From an uncultured Duncaniella sp. (GTDB taxonomy: Bacteria > Bacteroidota > Bacteroidia > Bacteroidales > Muribaculaceae): a stretch of DNA of 64,000 nt. Below are positions 55,725 through 63,900 of the stretch, one piece after another. The notes under the pieces were generated by a model. The model saw only the letters and a program-made list of their open reading frames with translations. It was not told the origin of the DNA and searched no databases. Position 1 is the first letter of the stretch. The number at the start of each line of letters is the position of its first letter. The stretch is from assembly GCA_910587515.1 (NCBI GenBank), contig CAJULW010000035.1, positions 162,506 to 226,505 on the forward strand, in the 5' to 3' direction. The position numbers and the translations under genes are program-made.

Positions 55725-55798
55725 GGTCCTATAGCTCAGTTGGTCAGAGCACCTGACTCATAATCAGGGAGTCCTTGGTTCAAGCCCAAGTGGGACCA
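55725..55798 (+). tRNA. tRNA with CAT anticodon (elongator Met or Ile2)
   Basis: 74 bases, CCA not encoded. Acceptor GGTCCTA pairs with TGGGACC; the anticodon stem CCTGA/TCAGG closes the loop CTCATAA with anticodon CAT; the T arm is CTTGG-TTCAAGC-CCAAG. The Met and lysidine-modified Ile2 types cannot be told apart with certainty by eye. A broken integrase lies just downstream, so this tRNA may have been the attachment site of an element. Confidence 0.93.
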
Positions 55799-55808
55799 CT
55801 AAAAATCA

Positions 55809-55839
55809 AGTAGTTAGCTAATCGCTGACTACTTTTTTT
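55809..55839 (+). terminator. Terminator after the tRNA(CAT)
   Basis: AGTAGTTAGC (55809-55818) pairs with GCTGACTACT (55824-55833) with one wobble, followed by a run of seven T. Confidence 0.85.
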
Positions 55840-55914
55840 ATGTCTTTGGCTCTACCAAACCCTGCTAAACGCACAGAATCACGCTCTCTGTTTTCACCAA
55901 TGTTTTAACCGCTT

Positions 55915-56486
55915 ATGATAACAGTTGAAGCAGTATACTACAAGTACAAACCGTTGAAAAAATGGCGAATTACCTCTAAAAGTGAGAATCTGCAAAGACA
56001 GAAAATCACGTTACATCAATCTTGGTGTTTCAACCAAAGCTGAGAATTGGGACTTTTCTAAAAATAGGCTGAAAGACAGCCATCCCAACAAAGATGAGAT
56101 AGAGAAACTTATAACTCGTACAATCTCAACCCTCAAAGAGAAAATCATTGAGCTAAAAGCCGAACAACAAGACTTTACAGCCCAGTCATTACTTGACAGA
56201 CTCAATTCATCCACGGCAAAAAAAGACCGTTGGCGACATCTTTAATGAGCAAATGCAACGGCTTTCTGATGAGGGCAGACGCAAATATTTGCTCTCACTC
56301 CGGTATGTTTATAACACACTATTAGCGTTTAACAAACATCTTGACATCTATTTCTCTGAAATTGACATTATGTTTTTAAGGCGTTATGAAACATGGCTAC
56401 GCAAAAGAGGTGTGGCAGAAAATACAATCGGCATACATTTTCGCTCTTTAAAAGCTATCTACAACATTGCCATAGAGCAGATGTAA
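55915..56486 (+). pseudogene. Tyrosine-recombinase integrase, N-terminal remnant with two frameshifts
   Basis: The remnant starts MITVEAVYYKYKPLK at 55915. A sixth A in the run at 55957-55962 throws it out of frame, where NGELPLKVRICKDRKSRYINLGVS should follow. It reads on as the arm-binding domain (WDFSKNRLKDSHPNKDE). A second extra A at about 56218-56224 breaks it again before TVGDIFNEQM. The SAM-like domain (YVYNTLLAFNKHL, RRYETWLRKRGVAENTIGIHFRSLKAIYN, in parts) ends at 56486. The whole catalytic domain with the R-H-R-Y residues is missing. This is a Bacteroidetes integrase type. Confidence 0.85.
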
Positions 56487-56521
56487 TCGGTAATTTTGTA
56501 TCGACAAAATTACCGATTACA
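56482..56521. repeat. 18 bp perfect inverted repeat at the integrase/DUF3871 joint
   Basis: TGTAATCGGTAATTTTGT (56482-56499) and ACAAAATTACCGATTACA (56504-56521) are exact inverse copies with a 4-base centre (ATCG). It sits exactly where the integrase sequence ends and the DUF3871 tail begins. Chance would rarely give this. Confidence 0.85.
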
Positions 56522-56986
56522 CTTTGTGTTTCATCTGACGGATTCGTTGAGCAGTTGGAAGTGGCAAACACTTCTGACCTCTACCTCAGCACTCTGGAAA
56601 TGCTCAACCGCTACAACCCTGCCAAACATCTACACCTCATGCAGACACTTGGCAACACAAGCATGACAGAACACCAATTCTGTCAAATTCTTGGAAAAAT
56701 GCGATTGTATCAAGCCCTACCGCAAAAGATACAGCGCAACATTCCACGGTTGCTGATAACTGACACCCAAATCAATACAGTGGCTAAAGCCTACATCAAC
56801 GATGAAAACTTTGTCTCTTACAGCTCTGATATTGATATGTGGAAGTTCTATAATCTCCTTACGGGAGCAAACAAGAGCAGCCACATTGACAGCTTCCTTG
56901 ACCGCTCTTTCAACGCAACCGAAGTGGCACAAGGCATTAACGCCTCCCTGCATGGCGATGACCGTCATTCATGGTTTATCGACTAA
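56522..56986 (+). pseudogene. DUF3871-like mobile-element protein, C-terminal remnant
   Basis: An open frame running out of the inverted repeat to the stop at 56986, without a start codon of its own in the expected place. The text VSSDGFVEQLEVANTSDLYLSTLEMLNRYNPAKHLHLMQTLGN and the end YNLLTGANKSSHIDSFLDRSFNATEVAQGIN (in parts) look like the C-terminal half of DUF3871 proteins, which travel on Bacteroides conjugative or mobilisable elements. The N-terminal half is missing. The family name is from memory and only moderately sure. Confidence 0.6.
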
Positions 56987-57132
56987 TCCAACTGACAACG
57001 AGGACACTTGCACAGATTGTGTGGATGTTCTCTTTCTTTTTTGTGAGATTTCGTGAAGTTGGATTTTACGAAACAGTCAGACTTATTCTGAAAAACATTA
57101 CCCAATATAGCCCCACCAATAACATTTTTTAG

Positions 57133-57183
57133 TAACTTTGCACTTGATTCACAGTCGTGCCATAGAGCTGGCGCAGTGAATCA
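57133..57183 (+). promoter_or_regulatory. -7 element followed by a 5' hairpin
   Basis: TAACTTTG (57133-57140) fits the -7 consensus. TGATTCAC (57145-57152) and GTGAATCA (57176-57183) form a perfect 8 bp stem right at the predicted transcript start. It may serve the fragment at 57166-57381 or the lipoprotein at 57476. Confidence 0.5.
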
Positions 57184-57381
57184 GACATACTTACAAAAGG
57201 TGTTATTGAAATTTTATCTTCTAAAGTCAAACTTCGCAACTTTGATATTCAGCATGAAGATGAGATTGGCAATAGCACCTGCATCGGTTGCTTATACCCT
57301 GCCGAGAATGGCAGATTATATAGCAATATCGGTGTGGGGGCTATTGTTTTATCCATGCTGAAAGGTAATGCGAAGACCTGA
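57166..57381 (+). pseudogene. Open fragment without start codon, probably element debris
   Basis: A 71-codon open frame that reads SWRSESDILTKGVIEILSSK, then VKLRNFDIQHEDEIGNSTCIG, CLYPAENGRLYSNIGVGAIV and LSMLKGNAKT before a stop. It has protein-like composition but no usable start upstream (a TAG precedes it) and I do not recognise it. It lies in the element-derived stretch, so a truncated gene is the best reading. Confidence 0.3.
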
Positions 57382-57475
57382 CTTTAGGATAAAACAAGAT
57401 ACAATCCTCACACCTTTTTCATATTCAACCGTAACCGTTCCACCGAGGATTGAGGAACACAATAAATCAATCAAA

Positions 57476-57889
57476 ATGAAGAAATTAAAATTTCTTGCAT
57501 TCGCACTTTTCACAGTGCTTGCGTGTGTCAGCTTCGCTTCGTGTAGCGATGATGACAAGGACGAACCCCAAAACGATAACGCCATTATTGGCGTTTGGGA
57601 ACTTGTGAGGGATACCGGTGGCAATCTTGAATTTAACTCGATTGAGTTTAAATCAGACAAAACCGCCGTTATCAAATCCGCAGAGGGAACATCCTCAAAC
57701 AACAACTATGTGCTGAACGGCAACAAACTCAGAATCAACCTCAATGTTACAGACGGAGTGGTTGATGACTACACAGATGGCACATTCTCTCTTAACGGAA
57801 GTACTGCGACTTACAAATACACCGTGCATGACGGAGAGGGTAAATGGCATCAGAACACGGAACAGACGATGGTACTCAGAAAAAAATAA
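57476..57889 (+). CDS. Small lipocalin-like lipoprotein (second copy type)
   Basis: 137 residues from the ATG at 57476 (MKKLKFLAFALFTVLACVSF); an in-frame upstream extension lacks signal character. The lipobox is SFASC, followed by SDDDKDEP, an export signal for surface lipoproteins. The mature part NAIIGVWELVRDTG and a chain of short strands fit a lipocalin-like barrel. It resembles the lipoprotein at 7479-7940 in plan. It follows the element debris and precedes a terminator. Confidence 0.78.
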   Translation: MKKLKFLAFALFTVLACVSFASCSDDDKDEPQNDNAIIGVWELVRDTGGNLEFNSIEFKSDKTAVIKSAEGTSSNNNYVLNGNKLRINLNVTDGVVDDYTDGTFSLNGSTATYKYTVHDGEGKWHQNTEQTMVLRKK

Positions 57890-57908
57890 TCAACCATCAT
57901 ACCATAAG

Positions 57909-57950
57909 AACAGCACCTTTGCACTATCGCATTGGTGCTGTTTTGTTTGA
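57909..57950 (+). terminator. Terminator of the lipoprotein gene
   Basis: AACAGCACC (57909-57917) pairs with GGTGCTGTT (57934-57942), followed by TTGTTTGA. Confidence 0.8.
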
Positions 57951-58022
57951 TTCTCCCAATATACGGAGAATCGCGGTTAAAAAAATTGATGATATTGAAA
58001 AATACAGTAGATTAGATTGAAC

Positions 58023-58081
58023 GACAGTACATTTTTCAAAGATTTTCCTTTTTATATGGAGGATTCATAAAAAGTACTGTC
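58023..58081. repeat. Inverted repeat in the gap before the SDR gene
   Basis: GACAGTAC (58023-58030) and GTACTGTC (58074-58081) are perfect inverse copies; TTTTT and AAAAA inside extend the pairing. The rest of the 334 bp gap 57890-58223 is A/T-rich with no gene. Confidence 0.45.
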
Positions 58082-58223
58082 TATTGTCATATTCTTTTAG
58101 TATCGTATTTCATTGTCAAAATATATTTATTCAAAATCGGGCTAACAAGCAAATAAACCGTATTCTAAGCCATCGAGATCCCGTAATTCCTATCAACCAT
58201 ACTTGATGAAACAATTATCGAAA

Positions 58224-58910
58224 TCAGATAAAATGTTTGAGTATGAAATTGATGATGCGCCATCGACGAGTAACCACAAGCCTTTTTTGTTTCTTGTCAA
58301 TAGCTCTGATGATCCGGTGAACAACTTTGTCAAGTGGCATTACCCAAAACAACCCATCTCCTTTTGCCATACGTGTATCCACAAGACCAGGACGTATCTC
58401 AGTAACTACTATGCCCGTCCCTTTCGTCTTATGTTGCAATGACTTCGTATAGTTGATCTGGAAAGCCTTAGACGCGCTATAAGAAGGGGCAATTGGTGTC
58501 GGCTGAAATCCTCCAACCGATGTGACCGTAACGAGATGTCCCGACGATTGTTTTTCAAATAATTTATAAACCAAATCCACGACATTAGTCCATCCGATCA
58601 CATTTACAGACAATGTCGCCAACTCAAGCTTAACATCCAAGCCCGGATTCAGGTCTCCAATTCCAGCACATATTATGGCCAGATCAATCCGCCCGAATCT
58701 AGTTTTCACATTGGCTAAGAATTTATTGAATGAATTGTGATCAGAAATATCACACGGTATGGCATAGGTCTTATCTGGATGTTCTTCATTCATCATATCA
58801 AGAACCTCTTTTCTTCTGCCCGTGATTACAATATTATGACCTGCCGAAACATAATGTTGCCATAGGTTGTTCCCTATACCCGATGTGGCGCCGACAATAA
58901 GAATATTCAT
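58224..58910 (-). CDS. Short-chain dehydrogenase/reductase
   Basis: 228 residues. The NAD(P)-binding motif GATSGIG is at about 7-13, the NVIG-type segment follows, and the active site reads SYSASKAF (Tyr-x3-Lys). The end (KKQKRLVVTRRWRIINFILKHF) is short and basic. It lies 95 bp downstream of the Crp-like regulator on the same strand. Such pairs often respond to redox or host signals; substrate unknown. Confidence 0.88.
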   Translation of the reverse strand: MNILIVGATSGIGNNLWQHYVSAGHNIVITGRRKEVLDMMNEEHPDKTYAIPCDISDHNSFNKFLANVKTRFGRIDLAIICAGIGDLNPGLDVKLELATLSVNVIGWTNVVDLVYKLFEKQSSGHLVTVTSVGGFQPTPIAPSYSASKAFQINYTKSLQHKTKGTGIVVTEIRPGLVDTRMAKGDGLFWVMPLDKVVHRIIRAIDKKQKRLVVTRRWRIINFILKHFI

Positions 58911-59005
58911 CTAAATTTATTGAATGATTTTTCTTCGACAAATTTAGTGCAGCACCGGAAATCTATAGTGAACAAATGTTCATTTAATGGCCACGAGACT
59001 TGTAT

Positions 59006-59578
59006 CTATCGTGATTTTTTTATCCTGATAAGATGTTGCGGTGTTATACGAAGGTAAGATGCAAGTTCCCATGTCTTTATTGTCGATATGACATCAGGAT
59101 ATGCCTTGACAAATTCACTATACCTCTCTGCCGGAGTCAGTGCATATAGATCAGTCATACGCATATAGACCATCCTGAACAATGCCTCCGATGCGTGATA
59201 TAGAAATTCGCGGTCTATCTCTTTCGCCTTATTCACAAAATAATCCAGTGGCAATCGATACGCCTCGACCCTGGTTGACGCAATCATCGATACAATCGAT
59301 GGCAAATGTCGGACTCCATTGTTAAAGTCGGTGACAAACTCTCCCGCCATTGCAAATCCGACAACGGCTTCTTCTCCATCTGATTTCAAACGCACGTATC
59401 TGCAATATCCCGACTTTAGAAGTGAGATATGCTTTTCCACTTCACCTTGACAAAGCAAGTATTCATTCTTTTCGTAAAAGACATGTTTGCCCTCAGCCTC
59501 TATGAGCTCTACGAGCGGACCAAGATCGACAATATCCTTATATAAGTTAAAAGAGCCAGACATCAACGATTGAATCAT
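59006..59578 (-). CDS. Crp/Fnr-family transcriptional regulator
   Basis: 190 residues. A cyclic-nucleotide-binding fold (about 20-120: HVFYEKNEYLLCQGEVEKHISLLKSGYCRYV, in parts) and a C-terminal helix-turn-helix (TWELASYLRITPQHLIRIKKSR, in parts). There are no Fe-S cysteines for Fnr-type oxygen sensing. The ligand is unknown. It may control the SDR gene directly downstream. Confidence 0.87.
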   Translation of the reverse strand: MIQSLMSGSFNLYKDIVDLGPLVELIEAEGKHVFYEKNEYLLCQGEVEKHISLLKSGYCRYVRLKSDGEEAVVGFAMAGEFVTDFNNGVRHLPSIVSMIASTRVEAYRLPLDYFVNKAKEIDREFLYHASEALFRMVYMRMTDLYALTPAERYSEFVKAYPDVISTIKTWELASYLRITPQHLIRIKKSR

Positions 59579-59690
59579 GACACAACAAGTTAGTTACAAA
59601 TAACGAAGTTGGTAAATTATCATTACAAAACCAATGCCCCTGCCAACTTCACCCGATAATTTTTCAATAACTGTGTCATACAAACATGAT

Positions 59691-60008
59691 TTATTTATTT
59701 TTCCTTGATTTCGGAAAAGGCAGATCATCCCAAAGCCTCTCTATTACACGTATACACCGACGGACATCTATAAAATCAAGGATATATGCCTCTTTTGCAC
59801 CCGGATAAGGACATCCACTTTCCGCATCGGACATCATTTGCTCTATACATGGCAGTTTCTTGATGTAGGCTATATTGTCACACGCGGTTATGACACATTT
59901 TTCATTAACGTAAATAACGTATTCCCCCATCATTTTGCGGCTCCTGACATCGCCTAACGGGCGGAGCGATTCGCAAACGAACTCAATAAACTCCGTTGTG
60001 CAAGCCAT
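59691..60008 (-). CDS. TfoX/Sxy N-terminal-domain protein
   Basis: 105 residues from the ATG at 60008 (MACTTEFIEFVCESLRPLGD); a TTG start three codons upstream is unlikely. The core VRSRKMMGEYVIYVNEKCVITACDNIAYIK (in parts) is the TfoX N-terminal domain. The C-terminal domain of the competence regulator is absent, as in many short Bacteroidetes members, so a competence role should not be assumed. Five bases after the DJ-1 gene. Confidence 0.85.
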   Translation of the reverse strand: MACTTEFIEFVCESLRPLGDVRSRKMMGEYVIYVNEKCVITACDNIAYIKKLPCIEQMMSDAESGCPYPGAKEAYILDFIDVRRCIRVIERLWDDLPFPKSRKNK

Positions 60009-60013
60009 TATTT

Positions 60014-60622
60014 TCAATTCGGAAAGAATGTACAGAAACCCTGCTTATTGAACTGATAATACATCTCTATGCGCTCAGGCGTATCGTTTTGAAGTACCAA
60101 CAACAACTCTTTGGCAAATTCAAGCGCAGCCGAACCGTTAGCAGTAACGATGTTGCCGTCGCTTACAGCCTGAGCGTGGACATATCCGTCCGTATTGGTG
60201 TAATCACAGCCTCCCCAAAACTTTAATTGTTCCAAACCATTGCCGGTATGCTTGACGGCATTAAGAAATCCATGCTTTGCCATAAACGAAGCCCCATTGC
60301 AGATCGCACCGACAATCTTGCCTTTCTCAATGGCTCGCCTAACAATAGCCACAACCCCGTCTGCAACAGGCGTGCTCCATCCAAAGCCACCGACCAACAC
60401 CAAAGCAGCATAATCATCGGGAACAGTTTCAAATGAATAATCTGGCAGGGTCCGAAAACCGCTTATAGATTTAACCGGATCCAATGTCGGCGCAACAATC
60501 TTATTGACATATTTCGGGGTTTCTTTCAGCGCAAATTCGTCGGAGGCAATTGCCTGTGAAACATACACCGCTTCATGTTCGGCATAATCCGGCAAAAAGA
60601 TATATAAAATTTCGTTACTCAT
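60014..60622 (-). CDS. DJ-1/PfpI-family protein
   Basis: 202 residues, class I glutamine-amidotransferase-like fold. The nucleophile elbow is GAICNGAS with C108. The start NEILYIFLPDYAEHEAVYVSQAI keeps the conserved Glu. Possible roles are deglycation or stress protection; the exact group (type-1 glutamine amidotransferase-like) is not certain. It is upstream of and probably co-transcribed with the TfoX-like gene. Confidence 0.85.
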   Translation of the reverse strand: MSNEILYIFLPDYAEHEAVYVSQAIASDEFALKETPKYVNKIVAPTLDPVKSISGFRTLPDYSFETVPDDYAALVLVGGFGWSTPVADGVVAIVRRAIEKGKIVGAICNGASFMAKHGFLNAVKHTGNGLEQLKFWGGCDYTNTDGYVHAQAVSDGNIVTANGSAALEFAKELLLVLQNDTPERIEMYYQFNKQGFCTFFPN

Positions 60623-60775
60623 CGGGAGAATTTACCTTTTCTAATTTTCAAATGTGATGGTTCAGATATCGAATGCAAAATTATTGATTATTTTGGATAG
60701 TCCGTCCTTCAGACACGAACTAAAATCCGTTTTATGTGACTTGAAATACGGTCGCTTTTGAAACTTTATTTTTCT

Positions 60776-60783
60776 TATCTTTG
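60776..60783 (+). promoter_or_regulatory. -7 element (TATCTTTG) of the AlkD-like gene
   Basis: TATCTTTG followed by CATAC, 55 bp before the ATG at 60838. A TTTG lies 15 bases upstream, shorter than the normal spacing. Confidence 0.6.
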
Positions 60784-60837
60784 CATACTCAGCATTGTAT
60801 TTCCTTCATCTAAGTTAAAAAAAACGGAACATATATT

Positions 60838-61557
60838 ATGGACGAATATACCGAAGCCTGGAAAGAAGCATTGTATACAGAAGCGATACCTGGCAAAAAA
60901 GAAGTCTTGCAGCGCTTTTTCAAAACAGGTCCGGGCGAATATGGCGACGGTGACATATTCATCGGTGTGACAGTGCCGCAAGTACGCAAAATCTCAAAAC
61001 TCATGTCCGACGCACCGTTTCACGCGATCGAAACGATGCTTGATTCTCCAGTACACGAGCACAGGTTGTCGGCTCTACTCGTTCTTGTAGAATCGTTTCG
61101 CAAAGAGCGTAAAAATCCGGAGGCGAGAAAAAAGATAGTCGAATTCTATCTATCCCACACCTCCGGTATAAATAATTGGGATCTTGTGGACCTATCCGCT
61201 CCCAAAATAACGGGTGAATACGTAAGCATGACAGGCAAAACAGACATATTGCACCGTCTCAGCCTCTCGACAGAACTCTGGAAACAACGCATAGCCATCG
61301 TGTCGACATGGACCCTGTTGAAAAACGGTGTTTATGAACCGACCGTCGAAATAGCCTTACGCTATCTCTCCCACAAACATGATCTGATACACAAAGCTAC
61401 CGGATGGATGTTGCGGGAAATGGGCAAACGCATCGGAGAACCCCAACTATGCGAATTTCTCGATCTCCATGCAAAGGACATGCCAAGAACCATGCTGCGA
61501 TATGCTATCGAAAAACTCCCGGCGACGCAAAGAAAACATTATCTCTCCATACGGTGA
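60838..61557 (+). CDS. AlkD-like DNA alkylation repair protein
   Basis: 239 residues, all-helical HEAT-like repeat protein that removes alkylated bases without base flipping. Conserved parts are FKTGPGEYGDGDIFIGVTVPQVR, SGINNWDLVDLSAPKI and HDLIHKATGWMLREMGKRIG (in parts). Length is normal. It has its own -7 element and faces tryptophanase convergently. Confidence 0.92.
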   Translation: MDEYTEAWKEALYTEAIPGKKEVLQRFFKTGPGEYGDGDIFIGVTVPQVRKISKLMSDAPFHAIETMLDSPVHEHRLSALLVLVESFRKERKNPEARKKIVEFYLSHTSGINNWDLVDLSAPKITGEYVSMTGKTDILHRLSLSTELWKQRIAIVSTWTLLKNGVYEPTVEIALRYLSHKHDLIHKATGWMLREMGKRIGEPQLCEFLDLHAKDMPRTMLRYAIEKLPATQRKHYLSIR

Positions 61558-61583
61558 AAATGTCTCATTAGCAGATCCCTTAC

Positions 61584-62963
61584 TTACTCACCCGCCGGAG
61601 CAAGTTTTACTGTGAAATGTCGCATAAGAGGCGCTTCCCATGTGATTTTGACTCCTCGCGTTATTTCATTCCGACGATCAAATACGTTTTTCAATGCAAC
61701 CGCCACTACATCCATGTGATTGTCAGTATAAGTGCGGCGTGGTATAGCGAGGCGCAGCAAATCAAGACCACCGAAACGGTTCTCACGTGTGACAGGGTCA
61801 CGGTCGGCAAGAATATAACCGATTTCACAGCCTCTTATCCCCGCTTCAAGATATAACTCTACTGTCAGCGTCTGGGCCGGGAATTCCTCTTTTGGCACGT
61901 TTGTCAGAATCTTCGACGCGTCAACAAAAATCGCATGGCCACCGGCAGGACGCTGATAAGGGATCCCGAACTCATCAAGACGGGCAGCGAGATACTCAAC
62001 CTGATGTATACGCGTGTGCAGATTGTCGAATTCGGTATTTTCGTCAAGTCCGACAGCAAGAGCCTCCATATCGCGACCGTTCATGCCTCCGTATGTAAGA
62101 TATCCTTCAAACGGGATAGAATAGCGCATAGCACCCTCCGCCCAATCGTCATGACGGGTGGCGAAAAATCCTCCCATATTGACAATGGCATCTTTCTTTG
62201 CCGACATGGTCATGCCATCGGCCAAAGCGAACATCTCAAGCACGATTTCCTTAATAGTCTTTCCGGAATAACCGTCTTCACGCATTTTGATGAAATAAGC
62301 GTTCTCAGCAAAACGCGCGGAGTCAAAAATCACCCTAAGACCATGCTTATCAGCCACCTCTCTTACCGCTTTTAGGTTAGCCATTGAAACCGGCTGCCCG
62401 CCTGCGGTATTATTGGTGACAGTCACGATTATAAAAGGAACACGCTCCGAATTTTCGGCCAACACTTTCTCTAATTTGGCAATATCCACGTTGCCCTTGA
62501 ATGGATGTTCGAGCTGTGTATCCTTAGCCTCGTCAATTGTACAATCCACAGCAAAAGCCTTACGGCTCTCTATGTGTCCTTTTGTAGTATCGAAATGCGA
62601 ATTACCCGGCACGATGTCACCCTCTTTGACCAATGCACTGAAAAGAACGTTTTCGGCCGCGCGCCCCTGATGTGTAGGGATGACAATAGGAAAACCGGTG
62701 ATACGCTCTATGGTATCTTTCATTTTAAAGAAGGAACGCGCCCCCGCATAACTCTCGTCACCAAGCATCATCGCGCTCCATTGCCGGTCGCTCATAGCAC
62801 CCGTCCCGGAATCGGTCAGCAGATCGATATAAACATGTTCCGCAGGAAGTTGAAAAACATTGTAATGAGCGTCCTTTATCCATCTCTCCCGTTCTTCACG
62901 AGTACTTTTGCGGATAGGCTCCACCATTTTAATACGCCATGATTCGGCAAAAGGCAATTCCAT
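61584..62963 (-). CDS. tnaA: Tryptophanase
   Basis: 459 residues. PLP-dependent lyase that splits tryptophan to indole, pyruvate and ammonia. The PLP Lys is in MSAKKDAIVNMGG at about residue 260; THQGRAAENVLF, TNNTAGGQPVSMANL and DSARFAENAYFIK match E. coli TnaA. Tyrosine phenol-lyase is the close alternative; the overall match favours tryptophanase. No tnaC leader or tnaB permease is seen. A -7-like TATTTTTG (minus strand) lies at 63010-63017. Confidence 0.9.
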   Translation of the reverse strand: MELPFAESWRIKMVEPIRKSTREERERWIKDAHYNVFQLPAEHVYIDLLTDSGTGAMSDRQWSAMMLGDESYAGARSFFKMKDTIERITGFPIVIPTHQGRAAENVLFSALVKEGDIVPGNSHFDTTKGHIESRKAFAVDCTIDEAKDTQLEHPFKGNVDIAKLEKVLAENSERVPFIIVTVTNNTAGGQPVSMANLKAVREVADKHGLRVIFDSARFAENAYFIKMREDGYSGKTIKEIVLEMFALADGMTMSAKKDAIVNMGGFFATRHDDWAEGAMRYSIPFEGYLTYGGMNGRDMEALAVGLDENTEFDNLHTRIHQVEYLAARLDEFGIPYQRPAGGHAIFVDASKILTNVPKEEFPAQTLTVELYLEAGIRGCEIGYILADRDPVTRENRFGGLDLLRLAIPRRTYTDNHMDVVAVALKNVFDRRNEITRGVKITWEAPLMRHFTVKLAPAGE

Positions 62964-63175
62964 AGTCTATAATAAATTTAAGGTTATAATAAAGATCTTA
63001 TTAATAAGGCAAAAATAATAAATATATTTCATGATATTTACTAAATAGTGTCACAAAATGTCAATTCAGAGTCTATTTAACAGCCTCTAAACGCCATGAG
63101 TCACTCGCCATCCATACCAATAACTAACCAAAAACTCATAAAAACACCGTATCATGTCATTTTTTCATCAAAATA

Positions 63176-63207
63176 TTTGCAGAACTCCAAAATAGGAATT
63201 AACTTTG
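63176..63207 (+). promoter_or_regulatory. Promoter of the tRNA-Asp gene
   Basis: TTTG (63176-63179), 20 bases, then TAACTTTG (63200-63207): exact Bacteroidetes consensus, about 42 bp before the tRNA. Confidence 0.75.
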
Positions 63208-63248
63208 CACTCGCAAAACAGCAATAAGCTGATGTGCCTCTAAAACTT

Positions 63249-63294
63249 GGTGTGGTAGTTCAGCTGGTTAGAATACCTGCCTGTCACGCAGGGG
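63249..63294 (+). pseudogene. tRNA-Asp gene, 3' third missing
   Basis: GGTGTGGTAGTTCAGCTGG and TTAGAATA, then CCTGC-CTGTCAC-GCAGG with anticodon GTC, match Bacteroidales tRNA-Asp. After GCAGGGG the sequence turns to TGTTCTTGAATGG; the T arm and the 3' acceptor strand are absent. The promoter is intact. Either an element inserted here or two sequences were joined at the tRNA. Confidence 0.85.
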
Positions 63295-63422
63295 TGTTCT
63301 TGAATGGAAAGAGGTGCAATATGATGAACTTCCTGCCGCTGTGCAAAGCAATTATACAGCACCAACGAATGAGTAAGGGCGGTTATGGATTTGGAGCTAA
63401 AAATAACAGAAAGGTTGATGAT

Positions 63423-63896
63423 ATGTGTTATAGAAAAAAATGTTTCCGTTTTCTTTCGGTAAGTGCCTTGGTGTCTAGCTTGACGCTTGTGGGGTGTTCA
63501 AAAAATGAAATTCTGGATCAGTATAATAATGTTGTTCAATCAGCCGGAAATACGGCACTTACAAGCGATTTTTCGCTGAAAGGGAATCGGGCATATGGGG
63601 AAGATTGCTATACTGGAACTTATACGGCAGATTATAAGGACTTTTCTAAAACAGAATATCTTTTTGGTGGAACTTCTATCGAGCGTGAAAACGGCAAAGA
63701 TATTTCTGTTTCCTGCGACTTGAAAATTACCGAGGGAACAGCGCAAGTGTTTTGGGTTTCTGGCAGTGATGATCCGGTGATCCTGTTTGAAGCAACTGGC
63801 AGCTATTCCGAAACAATAATATTGCCGGAAGGCGGAAACTATATTGGCGTTATTGGAAACAATTTTACGGGGCATTTAGAAATGAATATAGAATAA
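63423..63896 (+). CDS. Lipoprotein of Firmicutes-like character
   Basis: 157 residues from the ATG at 63423, with AAAGG about 10 bases upstream, an SD-like site unusual in this phylum. The signal peptide MCYRKKCFRFLSVSALVSSL ends in the lipobox LVGC. The mature part has TGTYTADYKDFSKTEYLFGG and ends in short Gly-rich strands; it resembles clostridial lipoproteins in style. Function unknown. A frame continuing upstream to 63234 would run through the tRNA and is not credible. Confidence 0.7.
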   Translation: MCYRKKCFRFLSVSALVSSLTLVGCSKNEILDQYNNVVQSAGNTALTSDFSLKGNRAYGEDCYTGTYTADYKDFSKTEYLFGGTSIERENGKDISVSCDLKITEGTAQVFWVSGSDDPVILFEATGSYSETIILPEGGNYIGVIGNNFTGHLEMNIE

Positions 63897-63900
63897 TTAT

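Noticed and set aside
63234..63896. A 220-residue protein read through the tRNA-Asp remnant
   Set aside because: The first 63 codons overlap the tRNA and linker; a proper signal peptide starts at 63423.
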